DNA from: Pseudomonas farris
GTDB taxonomy: Bacteria; Pseudomonadota; Gammaproteobacteria; Pseudomonadales; Pseudomonadaceae
Direction of reading: 5' to 3'
Length of the DNA stretch: 64,000 nt
Assembly (NCBI RefSeq): GCF_019145235.1
Contig: NZ_JAHSTV010000006.1
Span: 186,001-250,000, forward strand
Each line of letters starts with the position of its first letter. Position 1 is the first letter of the stretch. The translations under genes and the position numbers were made by a program. The notes below the pieces were generated by a model that saw nothing but the letters and a program-made list of their open reading frames with translations, was not told the origin of the DNA and made no database searches. Positions 46,165-54,668 of the stretch are shown here, piece by piece.

Positions 46165-47163
46165 TTACTTTTTTGCGACGTTACCGCCTTCCTGCAGACC
46201 CAGGTCAGCCAGTGCTTTTGCAGCAACCTTGGCTGGCAGCGGGATGTAGCCGTCTTTCACAACCACTTCCTGACCCTGTTTGGACAGAATCAGTTTCACG
46301 AACTCGGCTTCCAGCGGGGCCAGAGGCTTGTTCGGGGCCTTGTTGACGTAAACGTAGAGGAAACGCGACAGCGGATACTTGCCGTTCAAGGCGTTTTCTT
46401 CAGTATCTTCAACGAACTCGGTGCTGCCTTTCTTGGCCAGGGCCACGGTTTTCACGCTGGCGGTCTTGTAGCCGATGCCCGAGTAACCGACGCCGTTCAG
46501 CGAGGAGCTGATCGATTGCACGACCGAAGCCGAACCCGGTTGTTCGTTGACGTTTGGCTTGAAGTCACCTTTGCACAGGGCTTCTTCCTTGAAGTAGCCG
46601 TAAGTGCCGGATACCGAGTTACGACCGAACAGCTGAACCGGCTTATTGGCCAGGTCGCCGGTCACGCCCAGGTCACCCCAGGTTTTCACGTCGGTTTTAC
46701 CGCCACACAGGCGCGTCGAAGAGAAGATCGCGTCGACCTGTTCCATGGTCAGGTGCTTGATCGGGTTGTCTTTGTGTACGAACACCGCCAAGGCATCCAC
46801 AGCAACCGGGATAGCGGTTGGCTTGTAGCCGTACTTGGTTTCGAAGGCTTGCAGCTCGTTGTCCTTCATCTTGCGGCTCATCGGGCCCAGGTTAGCGGTG
46901 CCTTCAGTCAGCGCAGGTGGCGCGGTAGAAGAACCGGCAGCCTGAATCTGGATATTTACGTTCGGGTATTCTTTTTTGTAGTTCTCAGCCCAAAGGGTCA
47001 TGAGGTTAGCCAGGGTATCGGAGCCGACGCTGGACAGGTTGCCCGACACACCAGTGGTCTTGGTGTAGCTCGGGATAGCAGGGTCAACAGCGGCAACCGC
47101 GTTGGCAGTCGCAACGCCAGCAGCGACAAAAGTCATTGCCGCCATCAAACGCTTCAGTTTCAT
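46165..47163 (-). CDS. pstS: Phosphate ABC transporter periplasmic binding protein PstS
   Basis: PstS captures phosphate in the periplasm. The 332-residue protein has a signal peptide ending near ANAVA (about residue 24), then [19 protein letters not shown], where the Ser/Gly loop contacts phosphate, [14 protein letters not shown], and the [13 protein letters not shown] motif for the second phosphate-binding loop. Upstream lies a triple Pho box. Hairpins after the gene and a separate Pho box before pstC suggest that pstS is made in excess over the membrane subunits. Confidence 0.97.
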   Translation of the reverse strand: MKLKRLMAAMTFVAAGVATANAVAAVDPAIPSYTKTTGVSGNLSSVGSDTLANLMTLWAENYKKEYPNVNIQIQAAGSSTAPPALTEGTANLGPMSRKMKDNELQAFETKYGYKPTAIPVAVDALAVFVHKDNPIKHLTMEQVDAIFSSTRLCGGKTDVKTWGDLGVTGDLANKPVQLFGRNSVSGTYGYFKEEALCKGDFKPNVNEQPGSASVVQSISSSLNGVGYSGIGYKTASVKTVALAKKGSTEFVEDTEENALNGKYPLSRFLYVYVNKAPNKPLAPLEAEFVKLILSKQGQEVVVKDGYIPLPAKVAAKALADLGLQEGGNVAKK

Positions 47164-47229
47164 GCCTTACTCCTAGCAGATAGGTGTGTTAAGTCGGGGC
47201 CAAGTATCAGCAGGCCGTGTGAACACTCT

Positions 47230-47258
47230 ATGGCTGAAATATGACAATTGGATGAAAG
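47230..47258 (-). promoter_or_regulatory. Triple PhoB box upstream of pstS
   Basis: On the minus strand three 7-mers with 4-nt spacers are seen: CTTTCAT-CCAA-TTGTCAT-ATTT-CAGCCAT, ending 67 bp before the pstS start. The tandem array suggests strong PhoB activation. Confidence 0.75.
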
Positions 47259-47296
47259 GCCAGCATTTGGTTTTACAAGATGATTCGCGTCGCCTT

Positions 47297-47373
47297 CATC
47301 GCGAGCAGGCTCGCACCCACCGGGGATCTGCGGTGAATACAGAACCCATGTGGGAGCGAGCCTGCTCGCGATG
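47297..47373. repeat. Interspersed palindrome pair (REP-like)
   Basis: 24-bp inverted arms with one mismatch at 47297-47320 and 47350-47373, between pstS and the MFS gene. Confidence 0.85.
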
Positions 47374-47402
47374 GGGTCAGTGCAGTCGATGAAAGCGTCG
47401 GC

Positions 47403-48701
47403 TTAACGACCTTTCTTCCAGAGATACCCACCCACCAGAATCCCGACGCCGCAAATAATCGCCACGTAATAGGCCGGCCCCATCGGGCTTTCCTTCAAGA
47501 GCAACGTCACCACCATCGGCGTCAGGCCACCGAAAATCGCGTAGGCCAGGTTGTAGGAGAACGACAACCCGCTGAAGCGCACCACCGCCGGGAAGGCTTT
47601 GACCATCACATACGGCACCGCTCCGATGGTACCGACCAGCAGGCCGGTCAGGGCATACATCGGGAACAGCCAGTCGGGATGGTTGAACAGGCTGTGATAG
47701 AACGTCCACGAACTGATCAGCAGCGCGGCGCTACCGAACACGAACACCCGGCCGGCGCCGAAGCGGTCAGCCAATACACCGGAGGCCACACAGCCCAGGC
47801 TCAGGAACACGATGGCCAGGCTATTGGCCTGCAACGCGGTAGTCGGCGAGAAGTGATAGACGGTCTGCAGCACGGTCGGTGTCATCAGGATGATCACGAT
47901 AATGCCGGCGGACAGCAGCCAGGTCAGCAGCATGGAAATCAGAATCGCACCGCGGTGGTCGCGCAACACGGCTCGCAGCGGCACCTCTTCGGCCAGGGCC
48001 TTGCGCAATTGCAGTTCGGCGAACACCGGGGTTTCGTGGAGCCAGCGGCGCAGGTAGACCGAGAACAGGCCAAACACGCCGCCCAGCAGGAACGGGATTC
48101 GCCAGGCGTAATCCGACACTTCAACCGGCGTGTAAATGCTGTTGATCGCGGTGGCGACCAATGAGCCCAAAAGAATACCGGCGGTCAGACCGCAGGTCAG
48201 CGTGCCGCAGGCATAACCAATGTGCCGCTGCGGCACGTGTTCGGAAACGAATACCCACGCCCCAGGCACTTCACCGCCAATCGCCGCGCCCTGGATCACC
48301 CGCATGAGCAGCAACAGGATCGGCGCCCACATTCCGATCTGCGCATAAGTCGGCAGCAAGCCCATGATCAGGGTCGGCACTGCCATCATGAAAATGCTTA
48401 AGGTGAACATCTTCTTGCGCCCCAGCAGATCACCGAAGTGCGCCATGACGATGCCGCCCAGCGGCCGCGCCAGATAGCCGGCGGCGAAGATGCCGAACGT
48501 CTGCATCAGGCGCAGCCACTCGGGCATGTCGGCGGGGAAGAACAGTTTGCCGACCACCGTGGCAAAGAACACAAAGATGATGAAGTCGTAAAACTCCAGC
48601 GCGCCGCCCAGGGCAGACAGCGATAACGTCTTATAGTCGTTGCGGGTCAGCGGACGTGCGGATTGGGTGGGTTGCGCGATGCTGGAGGGCGCTGTGGTCA
48701 T
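47403..48701 (-). CDS. MFS transporter, metabolite:H+ symporter family
   Basis: The 432-residue protein has about 12 membrane segments and the MHS-type features: GALEFYDFIIFVFFA in the first helix, the loop 2-3 motif GDLLGRKKMF, and RVIQGAAIGGEVPGAWVFVSEH in helix 5. Relatives carry organic acids, betaine or shikimate; the substrate is not predictable here. ATG 48701 with AGAGAAG upstream is chosen; a longer frame back to 48920 has no homology-like content. It is monocistronic. Confidence 0.88.
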   Translation of the reverse strand: MTTAPSSIAQPTQSARPLTRNDYKTLSLSALGGALEFYDFIIFVFFATVVGKLFFPADMPEWLRLMQTFGIFAAGYLARPLGGIVMAHFGDLLGRKKMFTLSIFMMAVPTLIMGLLPTYAQIGMWAPILLLLMRVIQGAAIGGEVPGAWVFVSEHVPQRHIGYACGTLTCGLTAGILLGSLVATAINSIYTPVEVSDYAWRIPFLLGGVFGLFSVYLRRWLHETPVFAELQLRKALAEEVPLRAVLRDHRGAILISMLLTWLLSAGIIVIILMTPTVLQTVYHFSPTTALQANSLAIVFLSLGCVASGVLADRFGAGRVFVFGSAALLISSWTFYHSLFNHPDWLFPMYALTGLLVGTIGAVPYVMVKAFPAVVRFSGLSFSYNLAYAIFGGLTPMVVTLLLKESPMGPAYYVAIICGVGILVGGYLWKKGR

Positions 48702-49103
48702 GGCAAGGGCTTCTCTTATAGTCGGATCTGCAACCTCGACAACGCTGGCAGAGGCTTGGGCAGGTTCGGCACGATAGCAAATAGTTCGAAAAAGCACATA
48801 GAGGCGCGTATTTGACGGTCGAAATGAGAACCAGACAGTCGTCTCGGAGTCTACCGATCGATATACTCGCAACATTGCAACGGCTTGTAAGGGGTTGCTG
48901 TGCGAAACCGTCGTTGGCACCTGTCAGCCGATTTCGCAGAGTTTCCCTTTAGGCGCCTTACGAAAAACGTGACGAACGTAGTATGTTCGGGGCTGAATCG
49001 TTTTTCCAAGGCTCTAGTGCGCAGGCACTCTGCGCGTGGAGCCGTAAGACGGCTATTCACCTGAAGTACTAATGAAGAGTCACGGGTCAGAGGCACCCCC
49101 GGC
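48702..49103. other. Intergenic region between divergent genes
   Basis: About 400 bp between the MFS and thioesterase starts. I see a short hairpin (agccg/cggct near 49041) but no further gene or known RNA. Promoters for both genes are presumably here. Confidence 0.5.
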
Positions 49104-49508
49104 ATGATAGAGCTCGAACAAGAAGATCCAATCCCGCAAGGCGATCTGGCCCTGCAAATCACTGCGCTTCCGCGTGAAACCAACGGCTTTGGCGATATTT
49201 TCGGCGGCTGGCTGGTAGCGCAGATGGATTTGGCTGGCACCGCCATGGCCAGCAAGGTTGCCGGCGGTCGCGTGGCCACCGTTGCAATCGATCGCATGGC
49301 GTTCCTGGTACCGGTCGCGGTGGGCGCTCAGCTGTCCTTTTATACCCAGGCTCTGGAAATCGGTCGCAGCTCGATTCAGATGATGGTCGAAGTCTGGAGC
49401 GACGATCCACTGTCCAGCGAATGGCGTAAAGTGACCGAAGCAGTCTTCGTGTTCGTCGCCATCGACGGCAGCGGCCGCACTCGCTCGGTTCCGCCTAGAG
49501 CGCGTTAA
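49104..49508 (+). CDS. Acyl-CoA thioesterase, YciA-like hotdog fold
   Basis: The 134-residue protein shows the acyl-CoA thioesterase signature: N-terminal LQITALPRETNGFGDIFGGWLVAQMD with the Asn/Asp that polarise the thioester, followed by GRVATVAIDRMAFLVPVAVG. It would hydrolyse free acyl-CoAs in the cytoplasm; chain length is not predictable. A short tandem repeat follows its stop. Confidence 0.9.
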   Translation: MIELEQEDPIPQGDLALQITALPRETNGFGDIFGGWLVAQMDLAGTAMASKVAGGRVATVAIDRMAFLVPVAVGAQLSFYTQALEIGRSSIQMMVEVWSDDPLSSEWRKVTEAVFVFVAIDGSGRTRSVPPRAR

Positions 49509-49572
49509 ACCAGAGCTCGTAAAAACCGGAGCCTGTAAAAACGGAGCCTGTAAAAAAAGGGTGCGTTAAACC
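49502..49572. repeat. Short tandem repeat at the end of the thioesterase gene
   Basis: About three units of roughly 16 bp (gagcctgtaaaaacg type) lie between two direct copies of GCGTTAAACC (49502-49511 and 49563-49572), the first overlapping the stop codon. Such an array probably grew by slippage. Confidence 0.7.
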
Positions 49573-49626
49573 CGGCGATCGTTTTGCGGTCCATTGCTGT
49601 CATTGTTCCCGATCGAGAGTTGCCCC

Positions 49627-50526
49627 ATGAGCACGCCCAACGTTGAAGCCGTGAAACTGGATGAACTGAACTGCTGGCGCATCCGCCACGGTCAGGCCGA
49701 ATTGCTGGTGGCCCAGCAAGGCGCGCACATCCTCAGTTATCAACTGGCCGGCGAGCCGCCGCTGATCTGGCTCAACGACGAGGCGGTATTCAAGACTGGC
49801 AAGAGCATCCGCGCCGGCGTGCCGGTGTGCTGGCCATGGTTCGGCAATCTGTCGCGTAACCCGCAGAGTGTCCAGGCCATGCGCGTCGGCAATGAACCGC
49901 CAACGGCCCATGGCCTGGTGCGAGCGATGGATTGGGAATTGCTCGGCATCGAAACCGAGGGCGAAAGCCTGAAGGTGGAATTCGTCCTGCCCTACCCTGA
50001 AGAAGGTCTGTCGGGATGGCCGCATCAGGTGGACTTGAAACTGAGCATTCGTCTGGATGAGCAGTTGCATATCAGCCTGACGAGCGAAAACAAGGGCGCC
50101 GAACACGTCACGCTCAGCCAGGCATTGCACAGCTATTTCGCGGTCAGCGATGTGCGCAACGTGCACGTTGAAGGGCTGGATGGCTTGAGCTATATCGAAA
50201 CCCTGGACGACTGGAAAACCGTCACCCAGACCGGTGATCTGCGTTTTACCGGCGAGACCGACCGCATCTATCTCAATACCCCGCCGAAGCTGAGCATCGT
50301 TGACCCGCACTGGGAACGACGCATTGAACTGACCAGCAGCGGTTCGCGCTCTGCGGTGATCTGGAACCCCTGGATCGACCGCGCCGCAGCGTTCAGCGAC
50401 ATGGCCGACGATGGCTGGCAGCGCATGCTATGCATTGAAACGGCGAATGTGATGGGTGATGTGGTGACGCTGGCACCAGGAGTGAGCCACACCCTGGGCG
50501 TGAGCATCGGTAGCAAACCTTTATAG
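49627..50526 (+). CDS. D-hexose-6-phosphate mutarotase (aldose 1-epimerase-like)
   Basis: The 299-residue protein belongs to the YeaD branch of the aldose epimerases: GAHILSYQLAGEPPLIWLN, GVPVCWPWFG, the His in AHGLVRAMDW, and the acidic IETAN region near the C-terminus. It would interconvert alpha and beta glucose-6-phosphate. ATG 49627 is chosen; an upstream in-frame start (49594) adds 11 residues without support. It stands alone before a REP-like palindrome. Confidence 0.9.
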   Translation: MSTPNVEAVKLDELNCWRIRHGQAELLVAQQGAHILSYQLAGEPPLIWLNDEAVFKTGKSIRAGVPVCWPWFGNLSRNPQSVQAMRVGNEPPTAHGLVRAMDWELLGIETEGESLKVEFVLPYPEEGLSGWPHQVDLKLSIRLDEQLHISLTSENKGAEHVTLSQALHSYFAVSDVRNVHVEGLDGLSYIETLDDWKTVTQTGDLRFTGETDRIYLNTPPKLSIVDPHWERRIELTSSGSRSAVIWNPWIDRAAAFSDMADDGWQRMLCIETANVMGDVVTLAPGVSHTLGVSIGSKPL

Positions 50527-50543
50527 CAACACCGTAAACCAAT

Positions 50544-50630
50544 GTAGGAGCGAGCCTGCTCGCGATGAGGCCATAACATCCAACATCAATGTTGCTGTTA
50601 AACCGCCATCACGAGCAGGCTCGCTCCCAC
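50544..50630. repeat. Interspersed palindrome pair (REP-like)
   Basis: 24-bp inverted arms with two mismatches (50544-50567 and 50607-50630) between the convergent mutarotase and DUF3299 genes. Confidence 0.85.
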
Positions 50631-50659
50631 AGTTGGTTTGTGCCGACCTGACTGGCGCG

Positions 50660-51196
50660 CTACAAATCCGACTCTTTGACCACTCGCACCTGCGCGGCAT
50701 CCAGCGCATACGCCGCATCCGCCAGGTCGTTGTTGACCTTCTCGATCTTCAGCGTGCCGGTCACCCACAGCGGCGTGTAGATGTCATTCAGCTTCAAGCC
50801 TTTTGGATAACGCACCAGCACCAACTGGTTAGGTGGCGGTGGCGGCACGTGGATGCAAGCGCCGGGATACGGCACAAGGAAGAACAGCGTGCTGCGACCC
50901 TTGGCGTCGGACTCCAGCGGCACTGGATAACCGCCAATGCGGATGTGCTTGTCGTTCATCGACGGCACGGTTTTGGTCGAGTACATCACCGCGGGCAAGC
51001 CCTTGCTCTGCTTCATGCCACCCTTTTCGGTAAAGGTGCCATTGGCTTCCGGGGAGTTGTGATCGATCTCGGGCATGGCCTCGAGGGCCTTCTGGTCCGA
51101 CTTGGGCATCAGTTCGAGCCAATCGGTTTCCGGCAGTTCGCCGGCATGGACCAAACCACTGCCCAGGAAGAGAAGAGTCAATAGAAGATGGCGCAT
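50660..51196 (-). CDS. DUF3299-family exported protein
   Basis: The 178-residue product has a signal peptide (MRHLLLTLLFLGSGLVHAG) and the family hallmark GACIHVPPPPPNQLVLV at about residue 115. Proteins of this family are periplasmic and sometimes linked to ABC or zinc uptake genes; the function is not established. ATG 51196 starts the signal peptide and is preferred to an upstream reading (51238). Confidence 0.85.
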   Translation of the reverse strand: MRHLLLTLLFLGSGLVHAGELPETDWLELMPKSDQKALEAMPEIDHNSPEANGTFTEKGGMKQSKGLPAVMYSTKTVPSMNDKHIRIGGYPVPLESDAKGRSTLFFLVPYPGACIHVPPPPPNQLVLVRYPKGLKLNDIYTPLWVTGTLKIEKVNNDLADAAYALDAAQVRVVKESDL

Positions 51197-51284
51197 GAAA
51201 GTGCTCGGCAAAGGAAAGGACGGTATAACGCCGAGCATTCTAGCCCTCTCCGGCGATGGCGCAGAGAGGGCTTTGTCACTTCAA

Positions 51285-51533
51285 TCAGGTCCTTTTTTTG
51301 ATCAGGCCGTAGATCACCAGCAATACCACCGCGCCCACCAGCGCACCGATGAAACCTGCGCCTTCGCCAGCGCGGTAAATGCCCAGGGCCTGGCCGCCGT
51401 AAGTGGCCGCCAGCGAACCGCCGATACCGAGCAGGATGGTCATGATCCAGCCCATGCTGTCATCGCCCGGTTTCAAGAACCGAGCCAGCAGGCCGACGAT
51501 CAAGCCGATAAAGATGGTTCCGATAATTCCCAT
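51285..51533 (-). CDS. GlsB/YeaQ/YmgE-family stress membrane protein
   Basis: This 82-residue, Gly-rich protein has three membrane segments (about 2-18, 28-48, 58-77) and the family motif GWIMTILLGIGGSLAATYGG. Earlier annotated as transglycosylase-associated, the family is stress-induced in many bacteria; its role is unclear. It is monocistronic. Confidence 0.9.
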   Translation of the reverse strand: MGIIGTIFIGLIVGLLARFLKPGDDSMGWIMTILLGIGGSLAATYGGQALGIYRAGEGAGFIGALVGAVVLLVIYGLIKKRT

Positions 51534-51651
51534 GGCATTTCCCTCTGAATGATTTGGTGAGACAGGACACCTAGCCGAAGCCTAGACAGACTTTGGCATC
51601 CTGCCATCAGAGAACGGCGGCTCCTGAAGGTTCCGCCGCCGCCACATGAAA

Positions 51652-52734
51652 CTATTCGGCGATGAGCGCTTCGACCTTGAGGATCTGCGCAGCCAACGTA
51701 TCACGGTCTGCACAGCGCAGATTGGCGTGACCGACCTTGCGGCCGACCTTGAAAGCCTTGCCGTAGTGATGCAGATGGCAGTCGTCGATCGCGATCACTT
51801 TTTCTACTGGCGGCACGACACCGATGAAGTTGAGCATCGCGCTCTCGCCGACCTTGGCCGTCGAACCCAGCGGCAGACCGGCGACGGCCCGCAGGTGGTT
51901 TTCGAACTGGCTGCACTCGGCGCCTTCAGTGGTCCAGTGCCCGGAGTTGTGCACGCGCGGGGCGATTTCGTTGGCCTTGAGGCCGCCGTCGACTTCAAAG
52001 AACTCGAACGCCATCACGCCGACGTACTCCAGCTGCTTGAGCACCCGGCTGGAGTAGTCTTCAGCCAATGCTTGCAGCGGGTGGTCGGTACTGGCCACGG
52101 ACAGCTTGAGAATGCCGCTGTCGTGGGTGTTGTGAACCAGCGGATAGAACTTGGTTTCGCCATCGCGAGCACGCACGGCAATCAGCGAGACTTCGCCAGT
52201 GAACGGCACGAAGCCTTCCAGCAGGCAGGCAACGCTGCCCAGCTCGGCGAAAGTGCCAGCCACATCTTCAAGCTTGCGCAGGACTTTCTGGCCCTTGCCG
52301 TCGTAACCCAGGGTGCGGGTTTTCAGCACGGCCGGCAGACCGATGGAAGCCACGGCGGCATCCAGATCGGCTTGCGACTGGATGTCGGCGAACGCGGGAG
52401 TTGGAATCCCCAGGTCCTTGAACATGCTCTTTTCGAACCAGCGATCGCGAGCGATGCGCAGCGCTTCGGCGCTCGGGTACACCGGGACGAATTGCGACAG
52501 GAATGCCACGGTTTCGGCCGGGACGCTTTCGAACTCGAAGGTCACCAGATCGACTTCATCGGCCAACTGACGCAGGTGATCCTGATCGCCGTAATCGGCC
52601 CGCAGATGTTCGCCCAACGCGGCTGCGCAAGCATCCGGCGCCGGATCGAGGAAAGCGAAGTTCATGCCCAGCGGAGTGCCCGCCAGCGCCAACATGCGAC
52701 CCAACTGGCCGCCACCGATTACACCGATTTTCAT
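51652..52734 (-). CDS. purK: N5-carboxyaminoimidazole ribonucleotide synthase
   Basis: PurK uses ATP and bicarbonate to carboxylate AIR to N5-CAIR, a step in purine synthesis. The 360-residue ATP-grasp protein begins MKIGVIGGGQLGRMLALAG and has KTRTLGYDGKGQ and EIAPRVHNSGHWT, typical of the family. ATG 52734 starts exactly at the nucleotide-binding-like loop; three extra upstream codons in frame lack support. It follows purE after 11 nt. Confidence 0.97.
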   Translation of the reverse strand: MKIGVIGGGQLGRMLALAGTPLGMNFAFLDPAPDACAAALGEHLRADYGDQDHLRQLADEVDLVTFEFESVPAETVAFLSQFVPVYPSAEALRIARDRWFEKSMFKDLGIPTPAFADIQSQADLDAAVASIGLPAVLKTRTLGYDGKGQKVLRKLEDVAGTFAELGSVACLLEGFVPFTGEVSLIAVRARDGETKFYPLVHNTHDSGILKLSVASTDHPLQALAEDYSSRVLKQLEYVGVMAFEFFEVDGGLKANEIAPRVHNSGHWTTEGAECSQFENHLRAVAGLPLGSTAKVGESAMLNFIGVVPPVEKVIAIDDCHLHHYGKAFKVGRKVGHANLRCADRDTLAAQILKVEALIAE

Positions 52735-52745
52735 CGTCAACAACC

Positions 52746-53237
52746 TCAGGCGATGCGTGGGTCTGGATTGTCCAGGACGCTGTCTGTCTGCTCAGCGCGG
52801 AATTTCTTCAACACGGTATGAAATTGCGGATGCTTGGCGCCCAGGATGCTCGCCGAGAGCAGCGCTGCGTTGATCGCGCCGGCCTTGCCGATGGCCAGGG
52901 TGGCAACCGGAATGCCTGCAGGCATTTGCACGATAGACAGCAGCGAATCGACGCCCGAGAGCATCGACGACTGTACCGGCACGCCCAGCACTGGCAGGTG
53001 GGTCTTGGCCGCACACATGCCTGGCAAGTGGGCCGCGCCGCCGGCACCGGCGATGATCACCTCGATGCCACGGGCCTCAGCCTCTTCGGCGTACTGGAAC
53101 AGCAGGTCCGGGGTGCGGTGGGCAGAGACCACTTTCACCTCGTAAGGGATGCCGAGCTTTTCCAGCATATCGGCGGTGTGGCTAAGGGTGGACCAATCGG
53201 ACTTGGAGCCCATGATCACGCCAACCAGTGCGCTCAT
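52746..53237 (-). CDS. purE: N5-carboxyaminoimidazole ribonucleotide mutase
   Basis: PurE moves the carboxyl group of N5-CAIR to carbon, giving CAIR. The 163-residue protein shows [10 protein letters not shown] near the N-terminus, [12 protein letters not shown] with the catalytic His, and [10 protein letters not shown], the class I PurE active-site motifs. It is the first gene of purEK. A hairpin with a T-run on the minus strand lies 48 bp before its start. Confidence 0.97.
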   Translation of the reverse strand: MSALVGVIMGSKSDWSTLSHTADMLEKLGIPYEVKVVSAHRTPDLLFQYAEEAEARGIEVIIAGAGGAAHLPGMCAAKTHLPVLGVPVQSSMLSGVDSLLSIVQMPAGIPVATLAIGKAGAINAALLSASILGAKHPQFHTVLKKFRAEQTDSVLDNPDPRIA

Positions 53238-53284
53238 CGTCGTGCCTCTTCTCTCTGGGCGCCCGCAGGCGCGTCAAAAAACAA

Positions 53285-53309
53285 CAAGCCACGCAGAATG
53301 CGTGGCTTG
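53285..53309 (-). terminator. Terminator-like hairpin upstream of purE
   Basis: CAAGCCACGCA (53285-53295) pairs perfectly with TGCGTGGCTTG (53299-53309), and on the minus strand TTGTTTTTTG follows. It may end the upstream LysR transcript, or lie in the purEK leader as an attenuator; the purE start is 48 bp further. Confidence 0.75.
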
Positions 53310-53463
53310 ATTGTACGAAAAATGGCCGGACGAACCGGCCGAAGGCCGCGCAGTATACCTCAATGAAGCAGATAAACAGCCCCCGATACGACCATCTGTC
53401 ATACGGCGCAAAGTGCCGGTTTTATTGACTCAAAGGTCAGCGAAAGATCAACACAAATCCCCC

Positions 53464-53553
53464 TGTGGGAGCGGGCTTGCTCGCGAATGCGCTGGGTCAG
53501 GCAATATTGATCTCGATTGACACACCGCATTCGCGAGCAAGCCCGCTCCCACA
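53464..53553. repeat. Interspersed palindrome pair (REP-like)
   Basis: 27-bp inverted arms at 53464-53490 and 53527-53553, just past the LysR stop. Confidence 0.9.
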
Positions 53554-53570
53554 TTGGATCTTCATTGGTC

Positions 53571-54488
53571 TCAGATACCCGTCGTGCCTTGGGCTGCGCC
53601 ACCTTCAAGCTTACGCCACAACAACCGAACGTTGGCCTTGCGCACCAGCGCACAGCGGTACAGACGAATTTCCAGCGGCACATGCCATTGCGGGCCGCCA
53701 CAGACCACCAACTCGCCGCGAGCCAGTTCGGCGCGCACGCTTAGCTGCGGCACCCAGGCGATGCCCAGCCCTTCCAGCGCCATGCTTTTCAGGCTGTCAG
53801 CCATGGCGGTTTCATAAATGGTGGTGAATCGCAGCGCTCGCTGACGTAAAAGCAAATTCACAGAACGCCCGAGAAATGCCCCGGCGCTGTAGGCCAGCAA
53901 AGGCACGCTGGTTTCGCCTTCCAGGTCGAACAACGGCTTGCCGTCGGCATCGGCCGCGCAGACCGGGAGCATTTCAGTGTCACCCAGATGCAGCGACGGG
54001 AAAATCTCCGGGTCCATTTGCATCGCCGAGTCCGGGTCATAGAACGCCAGCATCACATCACATCCGCCTTCACGCAGCGCATGCACCGCATCGCCGACGT
54101 TGGTGGCCACCAGTCGCGTGGCTATATTCAATCCTTCGTTGCGCAATTGTGCGATCCAGCGCGGGAAAAACCCCAGTGCCAGGGAGTGAGCGGCAGCGAT
54201 TTGTATCACCTCGCCCTGCCCGCCCTCCAAGTGATGAAGGTGGCGCAGCACTTCACCCAACTGTTCAACCACGGTTCGCGCGGTGACTAGAAATAGCTGC
54301 CCTGCCGCCGTCAGTTCGACCGGCGTGCGGGAGCGATTGACCAGAGTCAACCCCAGCGCGGCTTCGAGGCTGCGGATCCGCCGACTGAATGCCGGCTGGG
54401 TCACGAAGCGTCGTTCAGCTGCCTGGGAGAAGCTGCGGGTGGCGGCCAGAGCACTAAAGTCCTCGAGCCATTTGCTTTCCAGATTCAT
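53571..54488 (-). CDS. LysR-family regulator, HypT-like
   Basis: The 305-residue protein has the LysR helix-turn-helix at the N-terminus (LESKWLEDFSALAATRSFSQAAERRFVTQPAFSRRIRSLE) and a substrate-binding domain from about residue 90 with IQIAAAHSLALGFFP. Both stretches resemble E. coli HypT (YjiE), a hypochlorite-responsive regulator, but a different ligand is possible. ATG 54488 is chosen since the helix-turn-helix begins there. It is divergent from aspA, which it may control. Confidence 0.85.
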   Translation of the reverse strand: MNLESKWLEDFSALAATRSFSQAAERRFVTQPAFSRRIRSLEAALGLTLVNRSRTPVELTAAGQLFLVTARTVVEQLGEVLRHLHHLEGGQGEVIQIAAAHSLALGFFPRWIAQLRNEGLNIATRLVATNVGDAVHALREGGCDVMLAFYDPDSAMQMDPEIFPSLHLGDTEMLPVCAADADGKPLFDLEGETSVPLLAYSAGAFLGRSVNLLLRQRALRFTTIYETAMADSLKSMALEGLGIAWVPQLSVRAELARGELVVCGGPQWHVPLEIRLYRCALVRKANVRLLWRKLEGGAAQGTTGI

Positions 54489-54668
54489 CACGCCCTCCCG
54501 GACACGCACCAATTTAGGTCACACGCTCGCCGCGCACGCGGCGTCACACGGGCATTATGCCGAATATGCATAGGCTAGTGTTTAACAGCATTGGCCCAAA
54601 ATTCTTCACAAGCCTAGCATTTGCGGTGTTCCGGCATAGACCGGGTCCATATCGAGATGATTTCTATC

